Source: Tritrichomonas foetus (taxonomy: Eukaryota; Parabasalia; Tritrichomonadida; Tritrichomonadidae). Taken from it: a stretch of DNA of 36,535 bases. This document shows positions 1 through 9,442 of the stretch, one piece after another. Made by a program: the position numbers and the translations under genes. Numbering within the stretch: position 1 is the stretch's first letter; every line of letters begins with the position of its first letter. The stretch covers positions 1-36,535 of the forward strand of contig MLAK01000696.1 in the NCBI GenBank assembly GCA_001839685.1, read 5' to 3'. Below the pieces are notes generated by a model. That model was not told the origin of the DNA. It saw nothing but the letters and a program-made list of their open reading frames with translations, and searched no databases.

Positions 1-110
1 TCTTCTACATCTAGAGCTAGTTAGTTTGTATACATCTATTTTTCCTTCATCATTTCTCTGAAAAAATATTAAACGTACAATTATCTATTCAAAAAGTTAT
101 ATATTTTTAA

Positions 111-2657
111 ATGACCGACATTGTTGCCGAACTTATCAAGTTTACAAAGCCCCCAGCAGGAACGATTCGATTTTTCAAAAAAGGTGGTCAGTTTTATGCT
201 ATCGATGAAGACGCTGAAGTCATTGCTTCACGTTATCTTCGATCAATTGGATCATTGAAAGAAGCCCAATGTGGTCATCACTATGTCAGTGTTTCAGAGG
301 TTCTTTACATATCGCTTTTACGAGATCTTCTTCTTTACGATCGAAAATCAATCGAGTTAATGGAATTTGATACAAATAAATGGTCTAAAGCCTACGAAGC
401 CTCTCCCGGAAACATTTCATCGGTTATCGATTTAATCAACAATGATTTGGATATATCCAAGTCCACGATGTTACTCGCTGTTGCCGGAAATGATAATTCT
501 GACCAGCTTGCAATGAATGCAGCCTGTTGTGATTCAACACTTTTTACAATTGCTACAACAGAATTCGTTGATACTTCATCTCTTGTTCATTTTGAAAATT
601 TGTTAACCCAAACAATGCCAAGTGAAATCATTTTTTGTGATATCAGTAAAACTTTATTCCCTCAATTAGAAGTCATTGCCCAACGCTTTGGAATTCCTTA
701 TCATGAAACCAAACCGAAAAATCCAGAAGTTGGCACCTTTCCTAATACAAAATCTGTTAAAGCTTTAATTTCTTCACTCTCAATCAATATTGCAGAATTC
801 AAGCATAAAACATTTAGCCTTTATGATTTTATGACAATTGATTATGCTGCTTCAAGAGCAATGAATGTATTTCCAGATGGCCAATCTGCAACTAGAGGTT
901 TGCCAACATCTCTTTATCAGCTTTTGAATGAATGCGTTACACCTATGGGTGCACGTTTGCTTCAACAATATATGCAGCAACCACTTCTTGATAAAGATAA
1001 GATTGAAATGAGATTGAATATTGTTGAATCGCTTTTAAATCATCCTGATGTAATGATTTCTGTCAAAGATGCCATGAAACAAATTCCTGATATTGCAAGA
1101 TTAACTCGCAAATTCTTAAATGGAAGAGCAACTATATTAGATTGTGTAAGATTAAGAGATGTTGCTGCAATAACTCCACAAATCGCACAAATTAAGAATG
1201 CACAATGTGAATCATTATCTGAATTTGCCGAACAACTTGACGATCTTGAATCTGAAGCAAGCAAAGTTCGTGAATTGGTCGAAAAAACCGTAGATTTTGA
1301 TGTTTTGCCTCAGCATATTTACAGAGTTACGCCTGAATTTGATGAGGGATTAACAGAAACATCAGAAAAGATGAAAAAGGTAAAAGCTAAAATGGAAGCA
1401 CTTCGGAGCAATTTGGCAGATGAAACTGGCGTCGACAACGATAAAATGAAGCTTGAAAGGATGCCCAATCAACGAGTTTTCTTCTTCCGAGTAGGTCGAG
1501 CTCTTGAAAAGAGTATTCGTAATATATCCGAAATTCATGTTACCGAATCTCGAAAGGATGGAGTTCATTTTACAACAAAATCATTGAAAAAATTGGTAGA
1601 TACTTATTTTGACCTTGAAGACACTTATTCAAATCAACAACGTGAAATTGCGCAAAAACTATATGAAACATTAAAAGGATTTGCACCAATGTTCCAAATA
1701 TTAAATGATGTTTTTGCACAAATTGATGTTTATATTTCCTTAGCGAGTGTGGCGAGTACTTCAAACTTTGTAAAACCAACTCTTTCACAAAATGATAGTG
1801 AAATTTTGCTTACACAAGCTCGTCATCCTCTTGTTGAAAAACATTGCTCGTTTATTCCGAATACTGTTGATATGAAACGTGGTGAATCTTCATTTATTAT
1901 AATAAGTGGTCCAAATAGTGCTGGCAAATCTACGCTTTTGAAAACTGTTGGAATTTGTATCTATCTTGCACATATTGGATCTTTTGTACCATGTGATGAA
2001 GCAATTATTCCTATCACTACTTCTATCCATGCACGTGTTGGTGCTTGGGATTCAGCCAACATGTCAACATTTACAATAGAAATGACCGAAATGTCAGGTA
2101 TTCTACAATCAGCAAGAAAGAATTCATTTATTATGGTTGATGAACTTGGTCGATCAACAAGTTGTAGTGATGGATTTGGTTTGGCATGGGCTATTTCAAA
2201 GAAATTAGCCAAAGACATCGGTTCATTTACAATGTTTGCAACTCATTTTCATGAACTATGCAATCTTGAAAATGAAATTGAATGTGTTGCAAATTTCCAC
2301 ATGGATGCATCAACATCATCAATGAATAGCGGACTTTTGATGACTTATCAATTTTTGCCAGGTGCTTTCCCAACGTCTTTCGGAATTGATGCTGCTGAAA
2401 GAGCAGGTTTTCCAAAAGAAGTTATGGAAAGAGCAATTGTTAAAGAAGCTGAACTTGAGTTAGCAGATAAAGAAGAAGGAGACAAACCTAAAAGAGTGAT
2501 TATTGATCCTAATGAACCTTATAGAAACTTCCTGAGGAAATTGCTGACTATTGATACGGATGAACAATCAGCTAAGCAAGTTACTTCAATAATCAATGAT
2601 GCACTTAAATCATTTGATGAAGAAACAAAAAATCGGAAGATGATTTCAGCTGATTAA
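111..2657 (+). CDS. MSH2: MSH2-type DNA mismatch repair ATPase (MutS family)
   Basis: A 848-residue MutS-family protein. MSH2 partners MSH6 or MSH3 in the nucleus to recognise mismatches and loops and uses ATP to recruit MutL proteins. The N-terminal domain has the MSH2-like stretch KWSKAYEASPGN (about 91-102). The lever/core region contains LLNECVTPMGARLLQQYMQQP (about 271-290). The Walker A loop GPNSAGKST lies at 600-608, Walker B VDELGR at about 676-681, and FATHFHEL follows. FVPC and GLAWAIS also match MSH2 rather than MSH6, and there is no MSH6-type Phe-X-Glu region or long N-terminal extension. It is shorter than human MSH2 (about 930). Oddities: the usual GPNMGGKST and DELGRGT read GPNSAGKST and DELGRST. 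The start is the first ATG after an AT-rich leader containing AACGT (72-76). No intron is seen. Assignment to MSH2 rests on recalled motifs. Confidence 0.93.
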   Translation: MTDIVAELIKFTKPPAGTIRFFKKGGQFYAIDEDAEVIASRYLRSIGSLKEAQCGHHYVSVSEVLYISLLRDLLLYDRKSIELMEFDTNKWSKAYEASPGNISSVIDLINNDLDISKSTMLLAVAGNDNSDQLAMNAACCDSTLFTIATTEFVDTSSLVHFENLLTQTMPSEIIFCDISKTLFPQLEVIAQRFGIPYHETKPKNPEVGTFPNTKSVKALISSLSINIAEFKHKTFSLYDFMTIDYAASRAMNVFPDGQSATRGLPTSLYQLLNECVTPMGARLLQQYMQQPLLDKDKIEMRLNIVESLLNHPDVMISVKDAMKQIPDIARLTRKFLNGRATILDCVRLRDVAAITPQIAQIKNAQCESLSEFAEQLDDLESEASKVRELVEKTVDFDVLPQHIYRVTPEFDEGLTETSEKMKKVKAKMEALRSNLADETGVDNDKMKLERMPNQRVFFFRVGRALEKSIRNISEIHVTESRKDGVHFTTKSLKKLVDTYFDLEDTYSNQQREIAQKLYETLKGFAPMFQILNDVFAQIDVYISLASVASTSNFVKPTLSQNDSEILLTQARHPLVEKHCSFIPNTVDMKRGESSFIIISGPNSAGKSTLLKTVGICIYLAHIGSFVPCDEAIIPITTSIHARVGAWDSANMSTFTIEMTEMSGILQSARKNSFIMVDELGRSTSCSDGFGLAWAISKKLAKDIGSFTMFATHFHELCNLENEIECVANFHMDASTSSMNSGLLMTYQFLPGAFPTSFGIDAAERAGFPKEVMERAIVKEAELELADKEEGDKPKRVIIDPNEPYRNFLRKLLTIDTDEQSAKQVTSIINDALKSFDEETKNRKMISAD

Positions 2658-3084
2658 TCAATAAGTTTCTATTATTTATTTATTTACAATACATATTACA
2701 TTAAAACAATGTCTTAGAGTCAACTTTTATTTTTATTTTTTCAACATACTTATTTTCCCTAAAATATCATGGAAACTTGAGAGACTAAACTTTAGTCATT
2801 AAAGTCATTTTATTAAAAATTTCGGCTCTCAAGAATAATAATAATAATAATTCTAAATAATTTCTTATATTTCATTTTACTTTTGGACTCAATAACCTTC
2901 ATAGCAAATCTATGTGGATGAAAGCCAATATCTTTTCTTCAGCCACAAAATATGTGAAACTCAAATATTATTGACTTTTTGAGTATCTTCTCAAATAACA
3001 ATTCAAAACTTTCTGCCAAACCATTTATCTTCTAAAAAAGTTATAAAAAATGTCAAATGAAATCTCATTTGTTCTTCGCTTAAA
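2658..3084. other. Intergenic region with (AAT)6 and a small inverted repeat
   Basis: No gene is visible in these 427 bases. An 8-bp perfect inverted repeat, CTTGAGAG (2776-2783) and CTCTCAAG (2826-2833), could form a long-looped stem in the 3' region of the MSH2 gene. It is followed directly by (AAT)6 at 2834-2851. The last 100 bases are the promoter of the next + gene. Confidence 0.5.
3065..3069 (+). promoter_or_regulatory. Candidate Initiator TCATT upstream of the COG8-like gene
   Basis: TCATT fits the Trichomonas Initiator consensus TCA(Y)(T/A), in which the A is the transcription start. The A lies 18 bases before the ATG at 3085, the spacing expected for the very short trichomonad leaders. 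An AAAAAGTT motif lies further up at 3035-3042. This is inference from position and consensus only. Confidence 0.45.
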
Positions 3085-4869
3085 ATGTCCAATTCAAACA
3101 GTCTTTATTCCATAGTATCTCAAATAATGGCAATGGAGCCAACACTTAGAGATCGGGAGCTCGACCAACTTCGTTTGAGAAGTCAAGAATCACAAAAAAA
3201 TAGCGAAATTTCAAAGAACGAACAAAAAGTGGACATTTTTATTCAAGCAAATGAAGAAATATCAAATATTCGAAAAGTCTATCAAAAAGAAGATGAAATG
3301 ATTTCAAAATCTGAAGAAATTCAAAATGAAATGAATTCAATTTATTCTTTTGTTCATGAAAATTCTGAAACTTTAAATAAAATAAAAATAACTTCAAATA
3401 AAAAGAAATTTTTGCAATCATTAAATTTGTTGCCAATCATTCCAGATGAAATTTTGTCAAAAATAAATTCTGACAAACCAGAATCCAGAAATTTTGCAGA
3501 AGCCACCAAACTTCTTTTCAAATTTTTAAAAATTATCGATGATCCAAAGCATAATTGTGAAATTGTAAAACTTTCAAAGCAAAATTTCCAAGGAAAACTT
3601 GAAGAAATGATTTTAAGAACAAAATACTCGATTTTTCTGCGAAATGAAGAATCAGAAGCCATTCAAGCAGTTTCTTTCTTAATGACTTTGAATATATTCG
3701 GATATTATAATGGTAATCATGACACTAACATGAGAAATCAATTTAAAAGTCCTATCGATGTTTTTTCTGAGATTTTAAAGAAGTGGGAAATAGATATGTG
3801 TGTATTGAGCTTTAATTCCGATATTTGTGAAATTTATAACAAGTTCATAGAAATTGGAAGGAAGGTGTTGGCCATGAAATATGGAATTGATGGATTTCTT
3901 AAACAAATCTCTTATTTTGATTCAATAAAAATTGAAAAAGCTGCAGAAAAGTTTTACTTAGCTGTTTATCAAAAATTTTGCAATTTTAATAATCAAAATT
4001 CATATTTTTTGAAATCTGACGATATTTTTGATTACGAAACTTTGTTTCAAGAGGGAAACATTGAAAGAATGATTGATGAAACTGAAGAATCTTGGGGAAC
4101 TATATTCAAAGAATCCAGCCTGTCAAATATTCACAATAATACCAATGTCTATAGTTATGATGAATATATACCAATAAATCATGTAGTTTTGATTAAACAT
4201 TTGTCAAAAATGTTTCATTTATCTTGTGATGGAATTTCGAATGAAGAAAGTAAAAAAATAATTCATCAAATTAATCAAGAATTTGAATTAATACAAATAA
4301 ATCAACATCAAAAAATGCCCAATTTATCATTCAATCTCATTGAGATCAAAAACTTTTTCCCTTTTATTTCTTTTTCTTTTGAAAATATCGAGCAAACAAT
4401 GAATATTGGAGTCAATATATCTTTGTGTATTAAAGATTATTGTAAAGACATTTCAAATGAAATCATAAATCTTTTTATTCCCAAAATTATTTCCTGTTTT
4501 AGCCATCATCTGATTCAACATTATAATCAATACCAACAATTTTCAACATCAATCAATGATATGGAAAATAAACTGAAAAATGTTTACCAGAATAGAATGA
4601 AAAAAGAATTTGGTGGCCTATGTAGCCAATTTTTGGTTGAAACAATAATTAACAGGATTTTTAAACAAGCACTAGATGAAATTATTATCAATAATCAAGC
4701 TAAAACACTATCTCAAGCAGAATATAAAGTGATGAAAGGCTTAGTTGATGAGTGTTGTCAGTATACTATTAATTTATCTAAGGATTTAAGTCATAAAGCA
4801 TATCTAGACTCAAAATTTGGAGTTTACTATCAGGAATTGAATCGCAAATTCATTTCAAATGTTGTTTAA
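3085..4869 (+). CDS. Helical protein, possible COG8/Dor1-like Golgi tethering subunit
   Basis: A 594-residue hydrophilic, largely helical protein with no signal peptide or membrane segment. The order of segments resembles COG8 (Dor1), a subunit of the conserved oligomeric Golgi complex that tethers retrograde vesicles. A short leader is followed by a coiled-coil-like stretch (about 20-105) with a Dor1-like FIQANEEISNIRKVY. Next comes a LNLLPIIPDEI segment (about 112-122), then NFAEATKLL and a helical region SFLMTLNIFG near 200. The match is pattern-level only, and other CATCHR tethers (COG1, exocyst, Vps51) are possible. The length is close to that of COG8 (about 600). The TCATT element 18 bases upstream supports the start. 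The product is lysine/isoleucine/asparagine-rich, as AT-rich DNA would give. The reading frame is confident, the function weak. Confidence 0.8.
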   Translation: MSNSNSLYSIVSQIMAMEPTLRDRELDQLRLRSQESQKNSEISKNEQKVDIFIQANEEISNIRKVYQKEDEMISKSEEIQNEMNSIYSFVHENSETLNKIKITSNKKKFLQSLNLLPIIPDEILSKINSDKPESRNFAEATKLLFKFLKIIDDPKHNCEIVKLSKQNFQGKLEEMILRTKYSIFLRNEESEAIQAVSFLMTLNIFGYYNGNHDTNMRNQFKSPIDVFSEILKKWEIDMCVLSFNSDICEIYNKFIEIGRKVLAMKYGIDGFLKQISYFDSIKIEKAAEKFYLAVYQKFCNFNNQNSYFLKSDDIFDYETLFQEGNIERMIDETEESWGTIFKESSLSNIHNNTNVYSYDEYIPINHVVLIKHLSKMFHLSCDGISNEESKKIIHQINQEFELIQINQHQKMPNLSFNLIEIKNFFPFISFSFENIEQTMNIGVNISLCIKDYCKDISNEIINLFIPKIISCFSHHLIQHYNQYQQFSTSINDMENKLKNVYQNRMKKEFGGLCSQFLVETIINRIFKQALDEIIINNQAKTLSQAEYKVMKGLVDECCQYTINLSKDLSHKAYLDSKFGVYYQELNRKFISNVV

Positions 4870-5214
4870 ATCATAAAAAAAGGATTTCATTAATATTATA
4901 TTTATATTTTCATTATTATTCTTCTTTTCATTATTATTATTTCTAAATACCACAAATTGTTCTTGTTAACAACTTAACTAATGAGTGATATTTATGAATA
5001 TTCATATATATCTGTTTCATGAAACTCAATTCGTTGTTTTTTCATAGTCACTTGTCTTGTTTTTCATTTATATATCAGTTGTTCCATTATGATAAGTTCA
5101 ATAGTATTTGGATATGTGACGATTGACACTTTGATACTATTTGAATGTGTGAATCATCATTTCAATTTTAACATGAAGTCATGATGTTACAGATTCATGG
5201 AAACAATTGAAAAA
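4870..5214. other. Convergent intergenic region
   Basis: These 345 bases lie between the 3' ends of the COG8-like gene (+) and the DnaJ gene (-). They are AT-rich with TTATTATT runs near 4910-4945. The + gene ends in TAAA, which in Trichomonas doubles as a polyadenylation signal. I see no gene, RNA or repeat family. Confidence 0.4.
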
Positions 5215-6351
5215 TCATTTCTGGAAAGGTTTCATTCTCTCTTGAAATGCATTCAAGTTCGAATTCCACATGTCTTCAGCCGCACGCATGTATTTGTCGT
5301 CTAGTCCTTCAAACATCTTCTTGTCTTTCCTAGAAAGTGATTTCGGAAGGATTAATTTGTAGTGAATGAACAAACTTCCTCTTTGTGTGACTCCTGCGCC
5401 TTCCATACGCTCAACATTGTTTGGTTGAGTTCCAGGTAACACTTTTTTCTTCATTACTCCCTTCAAAGTTGGAATTTCAACAACTCCACCCAATATTGCA
5501 GTTTTCACCGAAATTGGAACGGTCACATGAATATCTTCACCATCACGTCGTAGAAGTGGATCTTCTTTAACTTTACAAATTACTAAAACACTTCCTTCTG
5601 GTGATGAAAAATTAAGAACACTACCATTTTCAACACCCGCTGGAATTTTCAGAGACAGTTTTGTTGGATGTGGTACTCTTCCCGATCCTTGGCATTGGCG
5701 ACAATGCTTTGTAATTGTGTAGCCTCTTCCTTGGCATATTCCGCAGGGTGCCATAAAGAACCCACTTAAAACTACTCCTTGTCCACCACAATGCTGACAA
5801 ATTGAGGGCGGTTTTCCATCATGCGTCCCGTTTCCATTGCATTTCTGACAAGCTGTCGTTGTGTCCAAATTCACGATCCTGCTACAGCCGAAAATGCTTT
5901 CTTCAAAAGTGAGGTGAACCATTTCTCTGAAAACTTGCTTGGCTTGATTAAAACCTGGCCCATGGAAATTCATATTATTGAAATTCATATTGTTGAAGTT
6001 GAAATTGTTGAAATTGAAGTTGTTTCCATATCCTGAAGGAAATGGGCTTGCGGCTGCCTGCTGGTCGTACTGATTTCGGCTTTTTTCGTCTTTGAGAATA
6101 TCGTATGCTGCGTTTACGGCGGACATGATTTTTTCACCTTCTTTCTTTTCCTCGGGATCGCGGAGGACATCTGGGTGGTAAGATTTTGCGATTTCGTGGT
6201 ATTTTTTCTTGATTTCATCTTGAGTGGCATCTTTTTTCACGCCGAGTCGGTCATAGAAATTTTCGGCTTGCCAATTAACTTTTACTTTAGCGAAAGCTCG
6301 AGTAAAGAAAGAAGCCTTTGTAATGGCGGGATAATGATTTAATAAAGCCAT
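5215..6351 (-). CDS. DnaJ/Hsp40 co-chaperone, probably hydrogenosomal (type I)
   Basis: A 378-residue type I DnaJ that would stimulate an organellar Hsp70. The J domain spans about 31-96 with HPD at 59-61. Instead of a Gly/Phe linker there is an Asn/Phe repeat (about 108-132, units of FNFNN and MNFNN). Four CXXCXGXG zinc modules follow: CQKCNGNG (168), CQHCGGQG (185), CGICQGRG (203) and CRQCQGSG (217). The C-terminal substrate-binding beta domains include the typical DPLLRRDGEDI. The first 26 residues are poor in acidic residues and contain TRAF, with Arg at -2/-3 of a plausible cleavage site. That is the form of trichomonad hydrogenosomal presequences. The family is certain and the location is inference. 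The start is the only ATG ahead of the presequence. The upstream region carries CCAACGG followed by TCAATTT. Confidence 0.95.
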   Translation of the reverse strand: MALLNHYPAITKASFFTRAFAKVKVNWQAENFYDRLGVKKDATQDEIKKKYHEIAKSYHPDVLRDPEEKKEGEKIMSAVNAAYDILKDEKSRNQYDQQAAASPFPSGYGNNFNFNNFNFNNMNFNNMNFHGPGFNQAKQVFREMVHLTFEESIFGCSRIVNLDTTTACQKCNGNGTHDGKPPSICQHCGGQGVVLSGFFMAPCGICQGRGYTITKHCRQCQGSGRVPHPTKLSLKIPAGVENGSVLNFSSPEGSVLVICKVKEDPLLRRDGEDIHVTVPISVKTAILGGVVEIPTLKGVMKKKVLPGTQPNNVERMEGAGVTQRGSLFIHYKLILPKSLSRKDKKMFEGLDDKYMRAAEDMWNSNLNAFQERMKPFQK

Positions 6352-6773
6352 TTGTCGATATCCAAATTGACCTTTCCGTTGGAATTATTTGTCCTGTTAA
6401 TTATGATATTGTATGAATAAAAGTTGTGATTATATTTGGCTATGAATTGATAGGTATTCTGGCCATTGATAGGAAAAGTGGCATTTTTTACTTTTTTTCC
6501 AAAATTCATGTAATTTGAAATAATTAAGAGATTTCACTAAACATTATTTCTATTCGAAAGTAATCTATCCAAAAAGAATACCGAAAGACTTTAATATCTC
6601 AACAATTCATTCGACTAATGAATGGAGAAGAGAAATCTAAATTCTCGTTTTTATCGTGAATACTTTTCAGTAATCGCGCCACCTTTCTGTGAATCGAAAT
6701 GAATGACCAAATAAGTTAACAAAAATGATTCAATGAGCGACCAAATACGCATTTAATCATTATCTTATTTCGA
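6352..6773. other. Divergent promoter region
   Basis: These 422 bases separate the DnaJ start (-) from the small + gene, so both promoters must lie here. On the DnaJ side an AACGG/TCAATTT pair lies about 10-30 bases upstream of its ATG. On the other side is the TCATT listed separately. I see no coding sequence. Confidence 0.5.
6757..6761 (+). promoter_or_regulatory. Candidate Initiator TCATT upstream of the 66-residue gene
   Basis: TCATT has its A at 6759, 15 bases before the ATG at 6774. It matches the trichomonad Initiator in sequence and spacing and is the main reason for treating the short reading frame as a real gene. Confidence 0.45.
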
Positions 6774-6974
6774 ATGAGCACCAAGGCATCCCCTGCACAA
6801 TCTGGGAAAAAAGCTACTCCTAAAAAGCCGGTTAACCCCCTCGTTGAGCAAACTGCCCAACTGAAACAGCTTAAAGACTTAAATGAGCAACTAAAGGAAG
6901 TATTACGCGAGAAATACCCAGACATAAAGGATCAGCAATACCTCGGAATTTATGTTCAATCGAAAACCAGCTGA
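6774..6974 (+). CDS. Small basic coiled-coil protein, unknown function
   Basis: A 66-residue reading frame. The N-terminus is rich in Ser, Pro, Ala and Lys (residues 1-22, disordered). A heptad-like amphipathic helix of Leu, Gln, Glu and Lys follows (about 24-50, LKQLKDLNEQLKEVLREKY). The C-terminal tail DQQYLGIYVQSKTS has three aromatic residues. It is GC-richer than its surroundings and has a well-placed TCATT 15 bases upstream, both arguing for a real gene. I do not recognise the family. Its form suggests a small oligomeric or binding subunit, but this is not shown. An overlapping minus-strand reading frame is judged a shadow. Confidence 0.6.
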   Translation: MSTKASPAQSGKKATPKKPVNPLVEQTAQLKQLKDLNEQLKEVLREKYPDIKDQQYLGIYVQSKTS

Positions 6975-7706
6975 TTTGTGGGCTTCTGGCGTTTTATTTT
7001 GAATGGTTTTCATCGACTTTTGATTTGGGGGAATGAAAACAAATTTGATTATAATGTTATTTAAAAATCATTATTTAATAATTTATTTAATTATTTTTTC
7101 ATAAATTTTATCTATGTAAAATAATTTGGATAAATTTTTTTGATGGGTTTTTATTTAATAAAATTGTAGATTTATGTAGATATTATGATAAGACAAGTAA
7201 ATTATTTCAATCATGTTTTGAATCATAAATAAAATCAAATAGTTTTGATATTTCCAAAAAAGTGGAGGAAACTGAGAGTGGAACTCAGAAGAATTAGATA
7301 AAACACTTATATATATATATATATAAATATATCAACAAAAAATGTGTTAAAAGTTTGAAATCTGGCATCATTTTTATGTTTCCACTTTACTGAAATAAAG
7401 TTAAAATATTTAGTTAGTTTTTTTTCGCACATTTGGAAAAACAAAGTGGAGTTTATTACGATTCATCATGAAATTAGTTCATTTCTTAATTTTTTGTTGA
7501 AATAAATACATCAATTCATAACCTTTCATGGAAAATACTTTCAACCTATTCCCATTTAAATTGCTTGAATATGAATCTGTTGGAAATATGGGAAGAAAAT
7601 TATCAAAAACGATATAAATATAAAATAAAAATCGATAGTTTGTAATTTAACATATATATCTCTAAATTTTATAACACAACATTAAATCTATATTAAAAAA
7701 ACGAAA
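6975..7706. other. AT-rich convergent intergenic region with a TA microsatellite
   Basis: No gene is seen in these 732 bases between two converging genes. A (TA)n tract of about 25 bases lies at 7308-7332. The rest is low-complexity AT-rich sequence. Confidence 0.5.
7308..7332. repeat. (TA)n microsatellite
   Basis: An uninterrupted TA run of about 18 bases that continues as an imperfect run with one extra A. Confidence 0.85.
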
Positions 7707-9059
7707 TCATTTTGGTGTTTGAACCTTCCGTAATGGTGGATTGTGATAAGATCTTGCAGACCTTGGATTTTCAATAATTCCCACATTGAATCTTCTGGCA
7801 CCACCATTTACAGCAGTTCCAATTCGTTTTGAAGGATTGTCATCAGGAAATGTATTATGTACAGAATTCATCGTTGTTGAAAGTTCTCTCCCACACGCAA
7901 TACATTTTACAGCGTTTATTCCACGATTTAAATCAACTTCAGGTTGAGTGACAATTTTCCTCCGCATAATCATATTCAAATCGTCACGTGTTGCAACATT
8001 TGTGAGTGATGAACGAATATCAGCAATTTCATATTTAATTTCAGCAAGTGATCTTTCTTTATCAATCGATTTCAATCTTCTATGGTTTACATTTTCATAC
8101 AAAGCGTTTAAAAAGCTTTGTAAAATCGGAATTAATTCATATATGTAATCTACACATTGGGAAATTGAATTAAATTTGTGAAGCTTTGGAAGAATTGGAG
8201 GTTGGTCTATATCAAATTGACAATCAGGACGAAGCTGGAGATGCTCTAAATCTGGTTCAGGAGATTTAATACTGAATGGCTTATTGAAGTTCTCTTCAAA
8301 TTTTGAAATTTTTTCCTTAAGTTCAGAATTTTGATCAAAAAGAGAAGAAATTTGCGAAACTAAATTTGATGCAACTATTTCCAGATTTTCTTCAGTTGAT
8401 TTTCCAAATTTGCTGTTGCTTGTCAAAGATAAAAATGACTTATTAAGTGCATCTATAGATTTCCGATTATATGCGGTTTTTTGTTCATTACAAGAAATTT
8501 TTTCTTGATTTGATTTTAGATTGTTTTGGAATTCAGAAAATATTTGATTTACTTCAGAAAATTGTTTTTGAAAATGTTCATCTGATTTTTTGATTAATTC
8601 ATTCATATGAATTTTAATTTCTTCAATATTTTTATTCAAATTCTGATTTGTTTCATTTGTGATTTCACTTTTCATTTTAATTAATTCATTTTTCGTTTTA
8701 ATCTCTTCGTTTTTCACATTTTGTGAAATTTCTTCTATTTTTTCATTATTTTGAATTAAAGATTTCTCAAAAAGTAGAATTTTTTCGGAAATTGATTGAA
8801 TTGTATGATTTTTTTCATTCACAGCATTTTCTAAGGTCTCGATTTTAGCTGCAAGGTCTTTAATATCGTCTTTCAATTTTTCATTTTGCGAAATTTTCTC
8901 GTTTTGGATTTTGATTTGGGAATTTAATGCATTAATTTTGTCATTCTGTTGCTCGAAAAGTGAATCGTACTGAGATAATCGTTCTTCAACGGTAGAGAAA
9001 AAATTATGGAGGGATGTTTCGTCCAAAGAAAATCGAAAGAAAGGCTTTTTCGCAGCCAT
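7707..9059 (-). CDS. Coiled-coil protein with C-terminal Cys-X-X-Cys, possibly DUF4795-like flagellar protein
   Basis: A 450-residue protein. After a short N-terminal segment (FRFSLDETSLHNFF) a long coiled coil runs from about 20 to 255, with Lys/Glu/Asn/Gln heptads. A Pro-containing break near 260-290 is followed by a helical segment (about 295-385). The tail has VKCIACGRELST (about 388-399) and then a disordered Arg/Asn/Pro end. A coiled coil, a helical bundle and a final C-X-X-C-G/D-R motif resemble my recollection of DUF4795 proteins such as QRICH2, which are linked to sperm flagella. This is a tentative parallel. The ATG at 9059 begins MAAKKPFF, and AACGTT lies about 20 bases upstream. 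It has no membrane segment. It heads a run of five minus-strand genes rich in cytoskeletal proteins. The gene is confident, the family weak. Confidence 0.85.
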   Translation of the reverse strand: MAAKKPFFRFSLDETSLHNFFSTVEERLSQYDSLFEQQNDKINALNSQIKIQNEKISQNEKLKDDIKDLAAKIETLENAVNEKNHTIQSISEKILLFEKSLIQNNEKIEEISQNVKNEEIKTKNELIKMKSEITNETNQNLNKNIEEIKIHMNELIKKSDEHFQKQFSEVNQIFSEFQNNLKSNQEKISCNEQKTAYNRKSIDALNKSFLSLTSNSKFGKSTEENLEIVASNLVSQISSLFDQNSELKEKISKFEENFNKPFSIKSPEPDLEHLQLRPDCQFDIDQPPILPKLHKFNSISQCVDYIYELIPILQSFLNALYENVNHRRLKSIDKERSLAEIKYEIADIRSSLTNVATRDDLNMIMRRKIVTQPEVDLNRGINAVKCIACGRELSTTMNSVHNTFPDDNPSKRIGTAVNGGARRFNVGIIENPRSARSYHNPPLRKVQTPK

Positions 9060-9442
9060 AAAATTTTATACGAAATTAACGTTTTTTCAAGATATTCTTA
9101 TTTCTGCGTTTACATGGTCATATTATACGACCAAATAAATATTGAAAACAATGGTCTTTTTCAATGTATCTCTTCAATAAGATGAGAATCATTCATAGCT
9201 CACTCCAATCCTGATTGAAGAGAAAATTATTTCATAAATGAAAATTAGTACTAGTCAGATATGGAATAACATGACCATCATATTTCATTAAAATCGTGAT
9301 TCTGTAAATTTCCAAACTAAATCAATTTTGAAAGATATTTCGAATATATATATATATATGAATATGAATATAATAAAGATATATATCACATGAATATATT
9401 TTTAATATATTCTTCGTTTAAATCTCAATTTCAACTGAAATT
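9060..9442. other. Intergenic region with AT microsatellite
   Basis: These 383 bases separate two minus-strand genes. An (AT)n run lies at 9344-9359. AACGTT at 9079-9084 sits in the promoter of the downstream coiled-coil gene. No coding sequence is seen. Confidence 0.5.

Noticed and set aside
5821..6036. Plus-strand frame antisense to the DnaJ linker
   Set aside because: It is a shadow of the Asn/Phe repeat; the minus-strand DnaJ is unambiguous.
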